Assembly (NCBI GenBank): GCA_944380315.1
Contig: CALWHG010000002.1
Span: 51,498 to 115,497, forward strand
Direction: 5' to 3'
From: an uncultured Lachnospiraceae bacterium
Lineage (GTDB): Bacteria > Bacillota > Clostridia > Lachnospirales > Lachnospiraceae
Length of the DNA: 64,000 bases
Shown here: piece after piece, positions 15,993 through 26,663 of the stretch
How positions within the stretch are numbered: the stretch's first letter is position 1
How the letters are laid out: the number at the start of each line of letters is the position of its first letter
Made by a program: the position numbers and the translations under genes
Notes under the pieces: generated by a model
The model's input: only the letters and a program-made list of their open reading frames with translations
Told to the model about the DNA's origin: nothing
Databases searched by the model: none

Positions 15993-16919
15993 TCATATGA
16001 TCATGACGCCCCTGTTGTCAAAAAAATGTCCCTCAGGTGTGTATCCATTTTCAAGTCTTGAGCCATCGGCTCCAAGGTAGTAGGTCAGGCCATCCACGGT
16101 CACATATCCCGTCTGCATGACACCGCTCTGATCCATATAGTACCATTTTCCGCTGATATAGTTCCAGCCTGTGGCCATATAGCCCTCGGGAACGCTGTAG
16201 TACCAGCTGTTGTTGTACCATATCCAGCCCGTCACCCTGTAGCCTGAAGCATCAAAATAATACCAATGTCCGTCCAGATAATGCCAGCCATTTGAAGGAT
16301 AGGTCCCGTTTGAGAACCTGTACCACCAGCCCTGGCTGTCCTGCATCCAGCCGGAGGTGCCTGCAGCGCCTGAGCCTGTCGATGCTCCGGGACCTGCTCC
16401 AGGTCCGGCACCGGGTCCGTAGGAGCTGCTGCTTCCTGGCCCGTTCATGGCATATCCGGGGCCATAGTTTCCGTAACGGTTGTTGTTGGCTATGATATCC
16501 TCTGCAGGATCCAGTCCGCCGCCGGACCAGTCTCCCACATCATCCCTGGTCACCGTCACCTCATTGCTGTATCCGGACCAGGCAGTCTCAGCACCGCCAT
16601 AGAATCTGGCTCTCACCTGTACCCTGTAAACTCCGGTAGAGCCGAAGTTGATGGTATAGGAGTCCTCATAGACATTTACGGATCTGTAGGTATTCCAGTT
16701 GCCGTTGCTCATGCGCTCCACCCTGAGCCTGTAGCATTCCACCTCACGGTCCTCAGGCTTACCTGTCAGGCTCCAGCTCACGGTACCGTCGCTCCGAAGC
16801 TCAACGTTCCCTACCTGGGCTCCTGCCACCGTCTCCTCCGCATAGGCCGTAAGACCCACGCTCATCATAAATACCAGGGTCATGATCAGGGCTGTACCCC
16901 TTTTTAAAATGCCTTTCAT
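15993..16919 (-). CDS. Secreted protein with fibronectin-like domain and wall-binding repeats
   Basis: 308 aa. Signal peptide (KRGTALIMTLVFMMSVGLTAYA, cleavage near AYA-EE) is followed by a beta-sandwich-like region of about 95 residues (VSWSLTGKPEDREVECYRLR ... YSNEVTVTRDD), a Gly/Pro/Ser linker, and at the C-terminus about five cell-wall/choline-binding-type repeats with W(Y/H)Y(F/L) pairs (GWHYLDGHWYYFDASGYRVT, GWNYISGKWYYMDQSG). It should attach non-covalently to wall polymers. ATG at 16919 has AAAGGA 8 bases upstream; the ATG at 16928 is too close to that site. Second gene after the subtilisin-like protease (32-base gap). Confidence 0.85.
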   Translation of the reverse strand: MKGILKRGTALIMTLVFMMSVGLTAYAEETVAGAQVGNVELRSDGTVSWSLTGKPEDREVECYRLRVERMSNGNWNTYRSVNVYEDSYTINFGSTGVYRVQVRARFYGGAETAWSGYSNEVTVTRDDVGDWSGGGLDPAEDIIANNNRYGNYGPGYAMNGPGSSSSYGPGAGPGAGPGASTGSGAAGTSGWMQDSQGWWYRFSNGTYPSNGWHYLDGHWYYFDASGYRVTGWIWYNNSWYYSVPEGYMATGWNYISGKWYYMDQSGVMQTGYVTVDGLTYYLGADGSRLENGYTPEGHFFDNRGVMII

Positions 16920-16951
16920 ATCACACATCCTTTTCTGTATTTGTTGATCTA

Positions 16952-18190
16952 TTATTGCCAGCCAAAGGTCATGGCTGCATACATATCGGGTATGCCCTCA
17001 GAGGCCACCAGACCCTTCAGGCTGTCCAGCTTTCTTGCTGAGGCAAGGACCGCAGTCCTGACCGCCGTAAGGTCATAGTCCGTTCTGAAGGAATATACCA
17101 TGGCACAGACACCGGTCACCATGGGAGCTGCCATGGAGGTCCCTGTGAGAAAATCAAACCTGTTTCCGGGTATGGTGCTCAGTATATATGTGCCAGGAGC
17201 GGCTATGTCCACTGATACAGCCCCATAGTTTGAGCTTTCAGCCAGAGCTCCTGTCAGGGAAAGGTTGGCCACTGATATGATATTTCCTGAGGCATAGGCC
17301 GCAGGATATACTGGCTGCAGATCTGTATTGATCCCCTTGCCTGTTTCGTCACCATTGCCTGCGGATATGACAAAAAGCATGGATGAGGAGGCTATGGTCT
17401 GGTCGAGCACAGGAAAATACTCATCTCCCCCAAGGCTCAGGTTACATATGTCGGCTCCATTGGCCTCTGCATACCTTATGGCCTCGACTATGGACTCCTC
17501 AGTGCCGCCTCCGTTCATGCCAAGGGCCTTCAGGACCATGATCTTTACATGCTCATTGTCCGTCAGTCCCGTCATGCCTCCGTTGCCCCTGGCTGCACCT
17601 ATGGTGCCTGCGGCGTGGGTGCCATGAATGTCAGCTATCCTGTTTGTCCTTATGACATTTGTATGATCATAAAAGTCATATCCATGCACATCATCGATAT
17701 AACCGTTTCCATCGTTGTCTATGCCATCGCCGGGGATCTCGTCCTCATTGACCCAGAGTGCGCTCTGAAGCTCAAGGTGAGAGGTATCCACACCCGTGTC
17801 TATGACAGCCACGGTCACATCTCTCATGCCATAGCCCTCAGCCTTTTTCTGGTCGTAAAGCTCCAGGGCCTTTACCACATTCATGTCCACTCCTGCAGCA
17901 GACTGTATGCGGGTATGCACTATGTCTCCGGGGCCTGGCCTCATGGGAGGCACTCCTATGCCGCCCCTGTCCACCCAATCAAGGAAGCTTTTGTACATGG
18001 CCTCGTATGCCTCTGTGCTTATGCTTGCACTGTCTATGACCAGTGAGCCGTCATTATAAAGTCCCCACTGATAGCCTGAGTAGCCATCGAGGGGAGACAA
18101 GACCGAAGCCGTATCCTGTGCTGCCATGGCCATGGCAGGCGAACTCAGGCAGAGAGCTCCGGACAGTAATATAATCATCATTTTTTTCAT
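16952..18190 (-). CDS. Secreted subtilisin-like serine protease (S8)
   Basis: 412 aa. N-terminal signal peptide (MMIILLSGALCLSSPAMAMA). Catalytic triad fully seen: Asp in VAVIDTGVDTSHLEL, His in DIHGTHAAGTIGA, Ser in LTGTSMAAPMVTG; the oxyanion Asn is in VISAGNGDE. A Ca-site-like acidic loop GDGIDNDGNGYIDD lies between Asp and His motifs. Residues about 26-115 form a pro-region. Expected to be exported and to act at the cell surface, perhaps processing the wall-binding protein encoded next. Located just beyond the tuf terminator and transcribed in the same direction. Confidence 0.92.
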   Translation of the reverse strand: MKKMMIILLSGALCLSSPAMAMAAQDTASVLSPLDGYSGYQWGLYNDGSLVIDSASISTEAYEAMYKSFLDWVDRGGIGVPPMRPGPGDIVHTRIQSAAGVDMNVVKALELYDQKKAEGYGMRDVTVAVIDTGVDTSHLELQSALWVNEDEIPGDGIDNDGNGYIDDVHGYDFYDHTNVIRTNRIADIHGTHAAGTIGAARGNGGMTGLTDNEHVKIMVLKALGMNGGGTEESIVEAIRYAEANGADICNLSLGGDEYFPVLDQTIASSSMLFVISAGNGDETGKGINTDLQPVYPAAYASGNIISVANLSLTGALAESSNYGAVSVDIAAPGTYILSTIPGNRFDFLTGTSMAAPMVTGVCAMVYSFRTDYDLTAVRTAVLASARKLDSLKGLVASEGIPDMYAAMTFGWQ

Positions 18191-18283
18191 GACATCAATT
18201 TACCACCCAAATGGCTCCTTGTATATAGTTTTTACGAAAATGTAAGATACTGTAAGGTTTGCTTCCAGCAGCATGGCCAACAC

Positions 18284-18310
18284 AAAAAGCCCGCAGCATA
18301 TGCTGCGGGC
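18284..18310 (-). terminator. Terminator of tuf
   Basis: GCCCGCAGCA pairs perfectly with TGCTGCGGGC (18289-18310, a 22-base palindrome), followed on the (-) strand by five T. Confidence 0.95.
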
Positions 18311-18344
18311 CCCTATAGGCTTGATATACTATCCTATACTAAGA

Positions 18345-19538
18345 TCACTCGATGATCTCGGTAACAGCGCCTGAACCTACGGTCCTGCCGCCCTCACGGA
18401 TAGCGAAACGAAGTCCCTTCTCCATAGCTACGGGATGGATAAGGTCTACCTCCATCTCTACGTTATCGCCAGGCATGCACATCTCTGTACCTGCAGGAAG
18501 TACGCACTCGCCGGTAACGTCAGTTGTTCTGAAATAGAACTGAGGTCTGTAGTTGTTGAAGAAAGGAGTATGACGGCCACCCTCGTCCTTGGTCAGTACG
18601 TATACCTGAGCCTTAAACTTCTTGTGGCAGGTAACTGAACCGGGCTTGCAGAGGACCTGTCCTCTCTCTATCTGATCTCTGGTGATACCACGAAGCAGAG
18701 CTCCGATGTTGTCTCCAGCCTGAGCCTCATCAAGAAGCTTACGGAACATCTCAACACCGGTAACAACTGTCTTCTTGGTCTCCTCCTTGATACCAACGAT
18801 CTCAACCTCGTCGTTGAGGTGAAGTACGCCACGCTCTACACGGCCTGTAGCAACGGTACCACGGCCAGTGATGGTGAATACGTCCTCGACGGGCATAAGG
18901 AAAGGCTTGTCGGTCTCACGCTGAGGATCAGGGATGTACTCATCAACTGCGTTCATGAGCTCAAGGATCTTGTCTCCCCAAGGTCCCATGGGATCCTCAA
19001 GAGCCTTAAGAGCTGAGCCTCTGATAACGGGGATGTCATCTCCGGGGAACTCATACTCGGAAAGGAGCTCTCTGATCTCCATCTCAACCAGCTCAAGGAG
19101 CTCATCATCGTCAACCATGTCGCACTTGTTCATGAATACTACGATGTAGGGAACGCCTACCTGACGAGCAAGCAGGATGTGCTCTCTGGTCTGAGCCATA
19201 ACTCCATCGGTAGCAGCAACAACGAGGATAGCGCCATCCATCTGTGCAGCTCCGGTGATCATGTTCTTAACGTAGTCAGCGTGACCAGGGCAGTCAACGT
19301 GTGCGTAGTGCCTCTTCTCAGTCTCGTACTCTACGTGTGCGGTAGAGATGGTTATACCTCTCTCTCTCTCCTCGGGTGCCTTATCGATATTTTCGAAAGC
19401 AACTGCCTCACCGGTACCAAGTCTCTCATGAAGAGTCTTTGTTATAGCAGCGGTAAGAGTTGTCTTACCATGGTCAACGTGACCGATGGTACCGATATTG
19501 CAGTGGGGTTTTGTTCTGTTAAACTTCTCCTTAGCCAT
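18345..19538 (-). CDS. tuf: Elongation factor Tu
   Basis: 397 aa GTPase delivering aminoacyl-tRNA to the ribosome. G1 [14 protein letters not shown], switch regions [16 protein letters not shown]3 [13 protein letters not shown]4 NKCDMVD and G5 SALKAL are all intact, followed by the two beta-barrel domains ([27 protein letters not shown]). Last gene of the ribosomal cluster; it has its own promoter 90 bases upstream and a strong terminator, as expected for very high expression. Codon use is more biased than in neighbouring ordinary genes. Confidence 0.99.
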   Translation of the reverse strand: MAKEKFNRTKPHCNIGTIGHVDHGKTTLTAAITKTLHERLGTGEAVAFENIDKAPEERERGITISTAHVEYETEKRHYAHVDCPGHADYVKNMITGAAQMDGAILVVAATDGVMAQTREHILLARQVGVPYIVVFMNKCDMVDDDELLELVEMEIRELLSEYEFPGDDIPVIRGSALKALEDPMGPWGDKILELMNAVDEYIPDPQRETDKPFLMPVEDVFTITGRGTVATGRVERGVLHLNDEVEIVGIKEETKKTVVTGVEMFRKLLDEAQAGDNIGALLRGITRDQIERGQVLCKPGSVTCHKKFKAQVYVLTKDEGGRHTPFFNNYRPQFYFRTTDVTGECVLPAGTEMCMPGDNVEMEVDLIHPVAMEKGLRFAIREGGRTVGSGAVTEIIE

Positions 19539-19626
19539 TATAGCTTGTCCTCCTTAAAAGAATTCATCTCTCAGCTTAACAATATCTAATAGCATCTTAC
19601 AATAGGTTGTAGATAAAGCTTAGATT

Positions 19627-19655
19627 ATTATAAGGGAAATGCCCTTATTTTTCAA
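19627..19655 (-). promoter_or_regulatory. Promoter of tuf
   Basis: On the (-) strand TTGAAA (19655-19650), 17-base spacer, perfect TATAAT (19632-19627), in the 190-base fusA-tuf gap. Confidence 0.8.
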
Positions 19656-19728
19656 GTATTTTGCGAAGAGGCGACATCCTTATGGAATGCCGCTGCTCCC
19701 CGCAGCATATCTCAGCGATATGTATGAT

Positions 19729-21846
19729 TTACTTTCCCTTCTTTTCGTTCAGGACCTTCTCCTGTACGTTCTTGGGAACCTGCTCATAGTGATCGAAGAA
19801 CATGGAATAGTTACCACGTCCCTGGGTCCTTGAACGAAGGTCTGTAGAGTAGCCGAACATCTCAGCCAGAGGCACGTATGCCCTGACGATCTTTCCGCCT
19901 CCTACATCGTCCATACCCTCGATACGTCCACGTCTGGAGTTGATATCACCGATAACATCTCCCATGTAGTCCTCAGGCATGGTGACCTCGACCTTCATGA
20001 TGGGCTCAAGCAGTACGGGTGCACCCTTCTGCATAGCATCCTTGAGGGCCAGTGATCCGGAGATATGGAATGCCATCTCTGAGGAGTCGACCTCGTGGTA
20101 GGATCCGTCGTAGCAGTTTGCATGAATGCCTATAACGGGGAATCCGCCAAGGGTTCCGGCCTTCATGGCCTCCTGGATACCTTCGTCGACTGCAGGTATG
20201 TACTCCTTCGGTATAGCACCGCCCACAACTGTGGACTCGAAGCTGTATGTCTGCTCTCCGTTTGCATCCATGGGCTCGAACTTGACCTTACAGTGTCCGT
20301 ACTGTCCCTTACCACCTGACTGCTTGACATACTTGGACTCGATGTCAACAGGCTTTGTGATGGTCTCCTTGTAAGCAACCTGAGGTGCACCTACGTTTGC
20401 CTCAACGTTGAACTCACGGAGCAGACGGTCAACTATGATCTCCAGGTGAAGCTCACCCATACCGGAGATGATGGTCTGTCCAGTCTCAGGATCGGTCTTT
20501 GCGCGGAAGGTAGGATCCTCCTCTGCAAGCTTTGCAAGGGCCTCACCCATCTTACCCTGAGAAGCCTTGGTCTTGGGCTCGATAGCTACGTCGATAACGG
20601 GCTCAGGGAACTCCATGGACTCAAGGATAACGGGATGCTGCTCGTCACAGATGGTATCGCCGGTGCCGCTGAACTTGAAGCCTACGGCTGCTGCGATATC
20701 TCCTGAGTAGCACTTGTCTATCTCCTTACGCTTGTTGGCGTGCATCTGGAGTATACGTCCCACACGCTCCTTCTTGTTCTTGGTAGCGTTGAGCACATAG
20801 GAACCGGAGTTGACGGTTCCGGAATAAACTCTGAAGTATGCCAGCTTACCTACGAAGGGGTCTGTCATGATCTTGAATACCAGAGCTGAGAAAGGCTCAT
20901 CGTCAGATGAATGACGTACTACCTCGTTGCCGTCCTCGTCCACACCATCGATGGGAGGTATGTCAAGGGGTGAAGGCATGAAGTCTATGATAGCATCAAG
21001 GAGCTTCTGGATACCCTTGTTCCTGTAGGCTGATCCACAGCATACGGGAACCGCGGTACACTCGCAGGTGCCCTTCCTGAGGGCCTTCTTGAGCTGATCT
21101 ATAGAGGGCTCCTCACCCTCAAGATACATGGCAAGAAGATCATCATCAAGCTCGCAGACCTTCTCTACAAGCTCGGTGTGATACATCTCTGCATCGTCCT
21201 TCATGTCATCAGGGATATCTGTTATGCTGATGTCATCGCCCTTTTCATCGTTGTAGATGTAGGCACGCATCTCAAACAGATCTATGATACCCTTGAAGCT
21301 GTCCTCCTTGCCGATGGGCAGCTGGGTTATGATGGCATTCTTTCCAAGTCTGTCACGTATCTGGTCAACAGCACCATAGAAGTTTGCTCCGAGTATGTCC
21401 ATCTTGTTGATGAAAGCCATACGGGGAACATTGTAGGTATCTGCCTGTCTCCATACGTTCTCTGACTGAGGCTCAACACCGCCCTTTGCACAGAACACGC
21501 CTACGGCTCCGTCAAGGACACGGAGAGATCTCTCGACCTCTACGGTGAAGTCAACGTGGCCCGGGGTGTCTATGATGTTGATGCGGTGCTCAAGCTCGTT
21601 GGGATCGGGCTTGTTGTCCTTATGCTTTGTCCAGTGACAGGTGGTCGCAGCAGAGGTGATGGTTATGCCTCGCTCCTGCTCCTGAGCCATCCAGTCCATG
21701 GTAGCGGTACCCTCATGGGTATCGCCGATCTTGTAATTAATACCTGTGTAATAAAGAATACGTTCTGTCAATGTCGTCTTACCGGCATCGATGTGAGCCA
21801 TGATACCGATATTTCGAGTTCTCTCTAACGGATATTCTCTTCCCAT
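19729..21846 (-). CDS. fusA: Elongation factor G
   Basis: 705 aa translocation GTPase. G1 [20 protein letters not shown]2 region [14 protein letters not shown]3 [13 protein letters not shown]4 NKMD, then domains II-V including the domain IV loop ([17 protein letters not shown]) and [13 protein letters not shown]. Length and motifs match the canonical housekeeping EF-G. Follows rpsG by 19 bases in the str cluster. Confidence 0.99.
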   Translation of the reverse strand: MGREYPLERTRNIGIMAHIDAGKTTLTERILYYTGINYKIGDTHEGTATMDWMAQEQERGITITSAATTCHWTKHKDNKPDPNELEHRINIIDTPGHVDFTVEVERSLRVLDGAVGVFCAKGGVEPQSENVWRQADTYNVPRMAFINKMDILGANFYGAVDQIRDRLGKNAIITQLPIGKEDSFKGIIDLFEMRAYIYNDEKGDDISITDIPDDMKDDAEMYHTELVEKVCELDDDLLAMYLEGEEPSIDQLKKALRKGTCECTAVPVCCGSAYRNKGIQKLLDAIIDFMPSPLDIPPIDGVDEDGNEVVRHSSDDEPFSALVFKIMTDPFVGKLAYFRVYSGTVNSGSYVLNATKNKKERVGRILQMHANKRKEIDKCYSGDIAAAVGFKFSGTGDTICDEQHPVILESMEFPEPVIDVAIEPKTKASQGKMGEALAKLAEEDPTFRAKTDPETGQTIISGMGELHLEIIVDRLLREFNVEANVGAPQVAYKETITKPVDIESKYVKQSGGKGQYGHCKVKFEPMDANGEQTYSFESTVVGGAIPKEYIPAVDEGIQEAMKAGTLGGFPVIGIHANCYDGSYHEVDSSEMAFHISGSLALKDAMQKGAPVLLEPIMKVEVTMPEDYMGDVIGDINSRRGRIEGMDDVGGGKIVRAYVPLAEMFGYSTDLRSRTQGRGNYSMFFDHYEQVPKNVQEKVLNEKKGK

Positions 21847-21865
21847 CTTTTCCTCCTACAGGTAC

Positions 21866-22336
21866 TTAGAAACGATAGTGAGCAAATGCCTTGTTAGCCT
21901 CTGCCATCTTGTGCATTTCTTCTTTTCTCTTAACGGCTGCGCCAGTGTTGTTGGCTGCATCCATGATCTCGTTGGCAAGTCTCTCTACCTGTGTCTTCTC
22001 GCCTCTCTTACGTGAGAATGTCGTAAGCCAGCGAAGTCCGAGAGCCTGTCTCCTCTCAGGCTTAACCTCGATAGGTACCTGATAAGTAGCGCCGCCGATA
22101 CGCTTTGCCTTTACCTCAAGCACGGGCATGATGTTGTTCATGGCCTGCTCGAAGACCTCCATGGCGGGCTTGCCGGTCTTCTCAGAGACCTCATCGAAAG
22201 CGCCATATACTATCTTCTGTGCGACCCCACGCTTACCATCCATCATGATCTGATTGATAAGCTTGGTAACTATCTTGTTGCCGTAGATAGGGTCTGCCAG
22301 TACGTCTCTCTTTTGAGTATGTCCTTTACGTGGCAC
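21866..22336 (-). CDS. rpsG: 30S ribosomal protein S7
   Basis: 156 aa primary 16S rRNA-binding protein of the small-subunit head. Typical N-terminus [17 protein letters not shown], the QKIVYGAFD helix and the [19 protein letters not shown] segment are all seen. The start is a GTG preceded by AAGGAGG with a 9-base spacer. Lies between rpsL (124-base gap) and fusA. Confidence 0.98.
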   Translation of the reverse strand: MPRKGHTQKRDVLADPIYGNKIVTKLINQIMMDGKRGVAQKIVYGAFDEVSEKTGKPAMEVFEQAMNNIMPVLEVKAKRIGGATYQVPIEVKPERRQALGLRWLTTFSRKRGEKTQVERLANEIMDAANNTGAAVKRKEEMHKMAEANKAFAHYRF

Positions 22337-22460
22337 AATACTTCCCTCCTTAATTATTTAACATTAGATCATCGGTACTCTCAGAATGTGAGACTAATAT
22401 GCGTTCAACCATATCAATATCACAAATCCGAATATGAATACTTCAATCGGAAGTAAGCGA

Positions 22461-22880
22461 TTACTTCTTATCTTTAGGTCTCTTGGCTCCGTACTTGGAA
22501 CGTGCCTGCTTGCGGTTGGCAACTCCGGCAGTATCCAGTGTGCCCCTTATGATGTGGTAACGTGTTCCGGGAAGATCCTTTACACGGCCGCCTCTGATAA
22601 GGACTACGCTATGCTCCTGGAGATTGTGTCCCTCTCCGGGGATATAGCTGGTAACCTCGATACCGTTGGAAAGACGAACTCTGGCGATCTTACGAAGTGC
22701 AGAATTAGGCTTTTTGGGTGTAGCGGTCTTAACAGCCGTACATACGCCTCTCTTCTGCGGTGAGGACTCGCTTATGGGCCTCTTCTTCAGGGAATTGAAG
22801 CCTCTCTGAAGAGCGGGAGCGCCTGACTTCTTTGCTGAAGTCTGTCTTCCTTTCCTGACCAGCTGGTTAAATGTGGGCAT
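22461..22880 (-). CDS. rpsL: 30S ribosomal protein S12
   Basis: 139 aa decoding-centre protein. [13 protein letters not shown] start, [24 protein letters not shown] with the Lys at which streptomycin-resistance substitutions arise, and the [17 protein letters not shown] loop are all wild-type in form. AAGGAGGTG precedes the ATG. First gene of the rpsL-rpsG-fusA unit with its own promoter. Confidence 0.98.
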   Translation of the reverse strand: MPTFNQLVRKGRQTSAKKSGAPALQRGFNSLKKRPISESSPQKRGVCTAVKTATPKKPNSALRKIARVRLSNGIEVTSYIPGEGHNLQEHSVVLIRGGRVKDLPGTRYHIIRGTLDTAGVANRKQARSKYGAKRPKDKK

Positions 22881-22955
22881 CCTGTTTTCACCTCCTTGTG
22901 ATATTGATAGGTCGTTAAACTATAATATGACGCATGCCTAAGCACGCGCCATACT

Positions 22956-22984
22956 ATTTTATTATCTGTATATGCTGTTGTCAA
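22956..22984 (-). promoter_or_regulatory. Promoter of rpsL-rpsG-fusA
   Basis: On the (-) strand perfect TTGACA (22984-22979), 17-base spacer, TAAAAT (22961-22956), in the 136-base gap after rpoC. A 12-base palindrome CGGAAGCTTCCG (23004-23015) sits between the rpoC stop and this promoter. Confidence 0.82.
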
Positions 22985-23016
22985 GCTTTTCCTGATATTT
23001 TCCCGGAAGCTTCCGA

Positions 23017-26000
23017 TCAGTCATCGGCTCCGACAGGGACAGGCTCCTCAGCCGCATCATTTATGCGTACCATGTCATCCATGGGTACTGAGACAGTCTC
23101 GGGCCTGTCTGTGGAAAGCCTTATCTCCTGGTACTCCTTCATGCCTGTACCCGCAGGTATGAGCTTTCCTATAAGGACATTTTCCTTGAGTCCGCTCAGG
23201 TGGTCGACCTTGCCGTTTATGGCAGCCTCGGTCAGCACCTTGGTGGTCTCCTGGAAGGAAGCCGCTGACAGGAAGGAATCCGTAGCCAGTGAAGCCTTGG
23301 TTATACCAAGCATGACGGGATGTCCCTCTGCAGGCTGCTTGCCCTCGGCGATGAGTCTCTCGTTTTCCTCATTGTAGTCAAGCAGATTTACGGTCACGCC
23401 GGGAAGGAATTCTGAATCTCCCTCATTTTCTATCTTGACCTTCTTGAGCATCTGACGAACTATCATCTCTATGTGCTTGTCGTTGATCTCAACACCCTGC
23501 AGCCTGTAGACTCTCTGCACCTCGCGAAGCATGTAGTCCTGGACTGCACGGAGGCCCTTTATGCGGAGCAGATCGTGAGGATTGATGGATCCCTCAGTGA
23601 TCTCGTCTCCGGCCTCAAGCACCTGGCCGTCAGTGACCTTGAGCCTTGCGCCATAAGGTATAAGGTAGGTCTTTGAGTTTCCTGTCTCGTTGTCGGTGAC
23701 AGTGATCTCACGCTTCTTCTTGGTATCCTTGAATGCCACGACACCATTGATCTCGGAGATGATGGCAAGTCCCTTGGGCTTACGTGCCTCGAAAAGCTCC
23801 TCGACACGGGGAAGACCCTGAGTGATATCCTGGTTGGTAGCAACGCCACCGGTATGGAAGTTTCTCATGGTCAGCTGTGTACCGGGCTCTCCTATGGACT
23901 GAGCCGCTATGATGCCGACAGCCTCTCCCACCTGTACGGGCTGAGCAGTAGCCATGTTTGCACCGTAGCACTTTGCACATACTCCTGACTTTGCCTTGCA
24001 GGTAAGGACTGTACGGATCTTCACGGAATCCCTGCCCATCTTCTCCAGGGCTGCGACCACCTTCTTGGCCTTCTCTGAGTTGCACATATGGTTGGCCTTG
24101 ATCACGATCTCCTTGGTCTCGGGATCGATGATGGTCTCGGCTATGTATCTGCCTGTAAGCCTCTCCTGAAGCTCCTCTATGGTCTCGTTGCCGTCCCTGA
24201 AGGTCCTGATCTCCATGTAAGGGATCTCGTCCTTTCCGGCGCAGCAGTCTGTCTCCCTGATGATAAGATCCTGGGAAACGTCTACGAGACGTCTCGTAAG
24301 ATATCCTGAGTCTGCCGTACGGAGCGCCGTATCGGAAAGTCCCTTACGTGCTCCGTGAGCGGATATGAAGTACTCCAGTATATCCAGGCCTTCACGGAAG
24401 TTTGACTTGATGGGCAGCTCGATGGTATGTCCTGTGGTATCTGCCATCAGGCCTCTCATACCTGCCAGCTGCTTGATCTGCTTATCGGAACCACGGGCTC
24501 CGGAATCAGCCATCATCTTCAGGTTGTTGTAATCGCTGAGTCCGTCCAGCAGCTCTCTGGTCAGCTCGTCATCACATTCCTTCCATGCATTGATGACCTG
24601 CTTATAACGCTCCTCCTCGGTAAGGAGACCCATCTCCTTATCAAGCGCAAAGCTGTCTACTATCTTCTGGGTCTCATCCAGGAGGTTCTGCTTGTTCTCA
24701 GGCACCACCATGTCTGATATGGACACGGTCATGGCTGCTCTTGTGGAGTACTTGTAGCCTATGGCCTTTATGTTGTCCAGGGCCACGGCAGTCTCGGTAG
24801 CTCCGTGTATGCGCATGATCCTCTCCAGGATCTCCTTGAGTCCGCCCTTCTTTACCAGGAAGTCGATCTCGGGCAGGAATGCATTTTCAGGCTTGCTCCT
24901 GTCCACAAAGCCAAGATCCTGAGGGATGATCTCATTGAATATGAGCCTTCCTACAGTGGTCTCCACCACGCCGGATCTCTCTTCTCCGTCTATGGTCTTA
25001 TGTACCCTGGTCTTTACCTTGGAGTGAAGGGTCACCTCTCCGTTTTCGTAGGCAAGTATGGCCTCATTTATGGACTTGAAGGCCATGCCCTCGCCCTTTG
25101 AGCCGGGCCTCTCCTGGGTCAGATAATATATACCGAGGACCATATCCTGTGAAGGAACGGCCACGACTCCTCCGTCTGAGGGCTTCAGCAGGTTGTTGGG
25201 TGAGAGCAGCATGAATCTGCACTCTGCCTGCGCCTCTACTGACAGGGGAAGGTGTACGGCCATCTGGTCTCCGTCAAAGTCCGCGTTGAAGGCTGTACAT
25301 ACCAGTGGATGAAGCTTTATGGCCTTACCCTCTACAAGGATGGGCTCGAAGGCCTGTATGCCCAGTCTGTGAAGTGTAGGGGCACGGTTCAGCATGACGG
25401 GATGCTCCTTGATCACATCCTCCAGTACATCCCATACCTCGGGCTCCATGCGCTCCACCATCTTCTTGGCGGACTTGATGTTGTGGGCGGTACCGTTCTG
25501 CACCAGCTCCTTCATGACAAAGGGCTTGAACAGCTCTATGGCCATCTCCTTGGGGAGACCGCACTGATATATCTTGAGCTCAGGTCCAACGACTATAACA
25601 GAACGTCCGGAATAGTCGACACGCTTTCCGAGCAGGTTCTGACGGAAGCGTCCCTGCTTACCCTTAAGGAGATCCGAAAGGGACTTGAGGGCACGGTTTC
25701 CGGGGCCTGTCACGGGACGTCCGCGGCGTCCGTTATCGATCAGCGCATCCACGGCCTCCTGAAGCATACGCTTCTCGTTGCGGACGATGATCTCGGGAGC
25801 TCCCAGCTCAAGGAGCCTTGCAAGTCTGTTGTTCCTGTTTATGATCCTTCTGTACAGATCGTTGAGGTCTGAGGTGGCAAATCTGCCGCCGTCCAGCTGT
25901 ACCATGGGACGAAGGTCCGGAGGGATGACGGGGATGACCGTCATGATCATCCACTCGGGCTTGTTGCCTGAGCTTCTGAAGGCCTCCACTACCTCGAGCC

Positions 26001-26646
26001 TCTTTACTATACGGGCTCTCTTCTGGCCTGAGGAATCCTTGAGCTCCTTCTTGAGCTCCTCTGCATCCTTCTCAAGATCTATGGCCTTAAGGAGCTCCAG
26101 TACTGCCTCAGCGCCCATGCCTGCACGGAAGGCGTCGGAGCCGTACTTCTCTATGGCATCACGGTACTCCTTCTCAGAAAGCACCTCCTTGTACTGAAGT
26201 CCGGTATCTCCGGGATCCAGTACTATATAGGAAGCAAAGTAAAGCACCTTCTCCAGTACTCTGGGGGATATGTCAAGTATGAGTCCCATCCTTGAGGGTA
26301 TGCCCTTGAAGTACCAGATATGTGATACGGGAGCTGCCAGAGCGATGTGTCCCAGCCTTTCACGTCTTACGGAGGCCTTGGTCACCTCTACTCCGCATCG
26401 GTCGCAGACCACTCCCTTGAATCTTATCTTCTTGTATTTGCCGCAGTGACATTCCCAGTCCTTGGTAGGTCCGAAAATACGCTCGCAAAACAGTCCGTCC
26501 TTTTCCGGCTTGAGGGTCCTGTAGTTGATGGTCTCAGGCTTCTTTACCTCGCCGTGGGACCACTCCAGGATCTTCTCCGGAGATGCAAGTCCGATCCTGA
26601 TAGCGTCGAATGTCATAGGCTCATATGTGTCCTGCACTTGTGCCAT
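23017..26646 (-). CDS. rpoC: RNA polymerase subunit beta-prime
   Basis: 1209 aa. N-terminal zinc site ([20 protein letters not shown]), clamp helices, the catalytic [16 protein letters not shown] with three Mg-binding Asp, bridge helix/trigger loop region ([12 protein letters not shown]), and the second zinc cluster (CCAGKDE ... [13 protein letters not shown]). Length is usual for Firmicutes. Starts 17 bases after the rpoB stop with GGAGGT upstream. Confidence 0.99.
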   Translation of the reverse strand: MAQVQDTYEPMTFDAIRIGLASPEKILEWSHGEVKKPETINYRTLKPEKDGLFCERIFGPTKDWECHCGKYKKIRFKGVVCDRCGVEVTKASVRRERLGHIALAAPVSHIWYFKGIPSRMGLILDISPRVLEKVLYFASYIVLDPGDTGLQYKEVLSEKEYRDAIEKYGSDAFRAGMGAEAVLELLKAIDLEKDAEELKKELKDSSGQKRARIVKRLEVVEAFRSSGNKPEWMIMTVIPVIPPDLRPMVQLDGGRFATSDLNDLYRRIINRNNRLARLLELGAPEIIVRNEKRMLQEAVDALIDNGRRGRPVTGPGNRALKSLSDLLKGKQGRFRQNLLGKRVDYSGRSVIVVGPELKIYQCGLPKEMAIELFKPFVMKELVQNGTAHNIKSAKKMVERMEPEVWDVLEDVIKEHPVMLNRAPTLHRLGIQAFEPILVEGKAIKLHPLVCTAFNADFDGDQMAVHLPLSVEAQAECRFMLLSPNNLLKPSDGGVVAVPSQDMVLGIYYLTQERPGSKGEGMAFKSINEAILAYENGEVTLHSKVKTRVHKTIDGEERSGVVETTVGRLIFNEIIPQDLGFVDRSKPENAFLPEIDFLVKKGGLKEILERIMRIHGATETAVALDNIKAIGYKYSTRAAMTVSISDMVVPENKQNLLDETQKIVDSFALDKEMGLLTEEERYKQVINAWKECDDELTRELLDGLSDYNNLKMMADSGARGSDKQIKQLAGMRGLMADTTGHTIELPIKSNFREGLDILEYFISAHGARKGLSDTALRTADSGYLTRRLVDVSQDLIIRETDCCAGKDEIPYMEIRTFRDGNETIEELQERLTGRYIAETIIDPETKEIVIKANHMCNSEKAKKVVAALEKMGRDSVKIRTVLTCKAKSGVCAKCYGANMATAQPVQVGEAVGIIAAQSIGEPGTQLTMRNFHTGGVATNQDITQGLPRVEELFEARKPKGLAIISEINGVVAFKDTKKKREITVTDNETGNSKTYLIPYGARLKVTDGQVLEAGDEITEGSINPHDLLRIKGLRAVQDYMLREVQRVYRLQGVEINDKHIEMIVRQMLKKVKIENEGDSEFLPGVTVNLLDYNEENERLIAEGKQPAEGHPVMLGITKASLATDSFLSAASFQETTKVLTEAAINGKVDHLSGLKENVLIGKLIPAGTGMKEYQEIRLSTDRPETVSVPMDDMVRINDAAEEPVPVGADD

Positions 26647-26663
26647 TATCCGTCTACCTCCGT

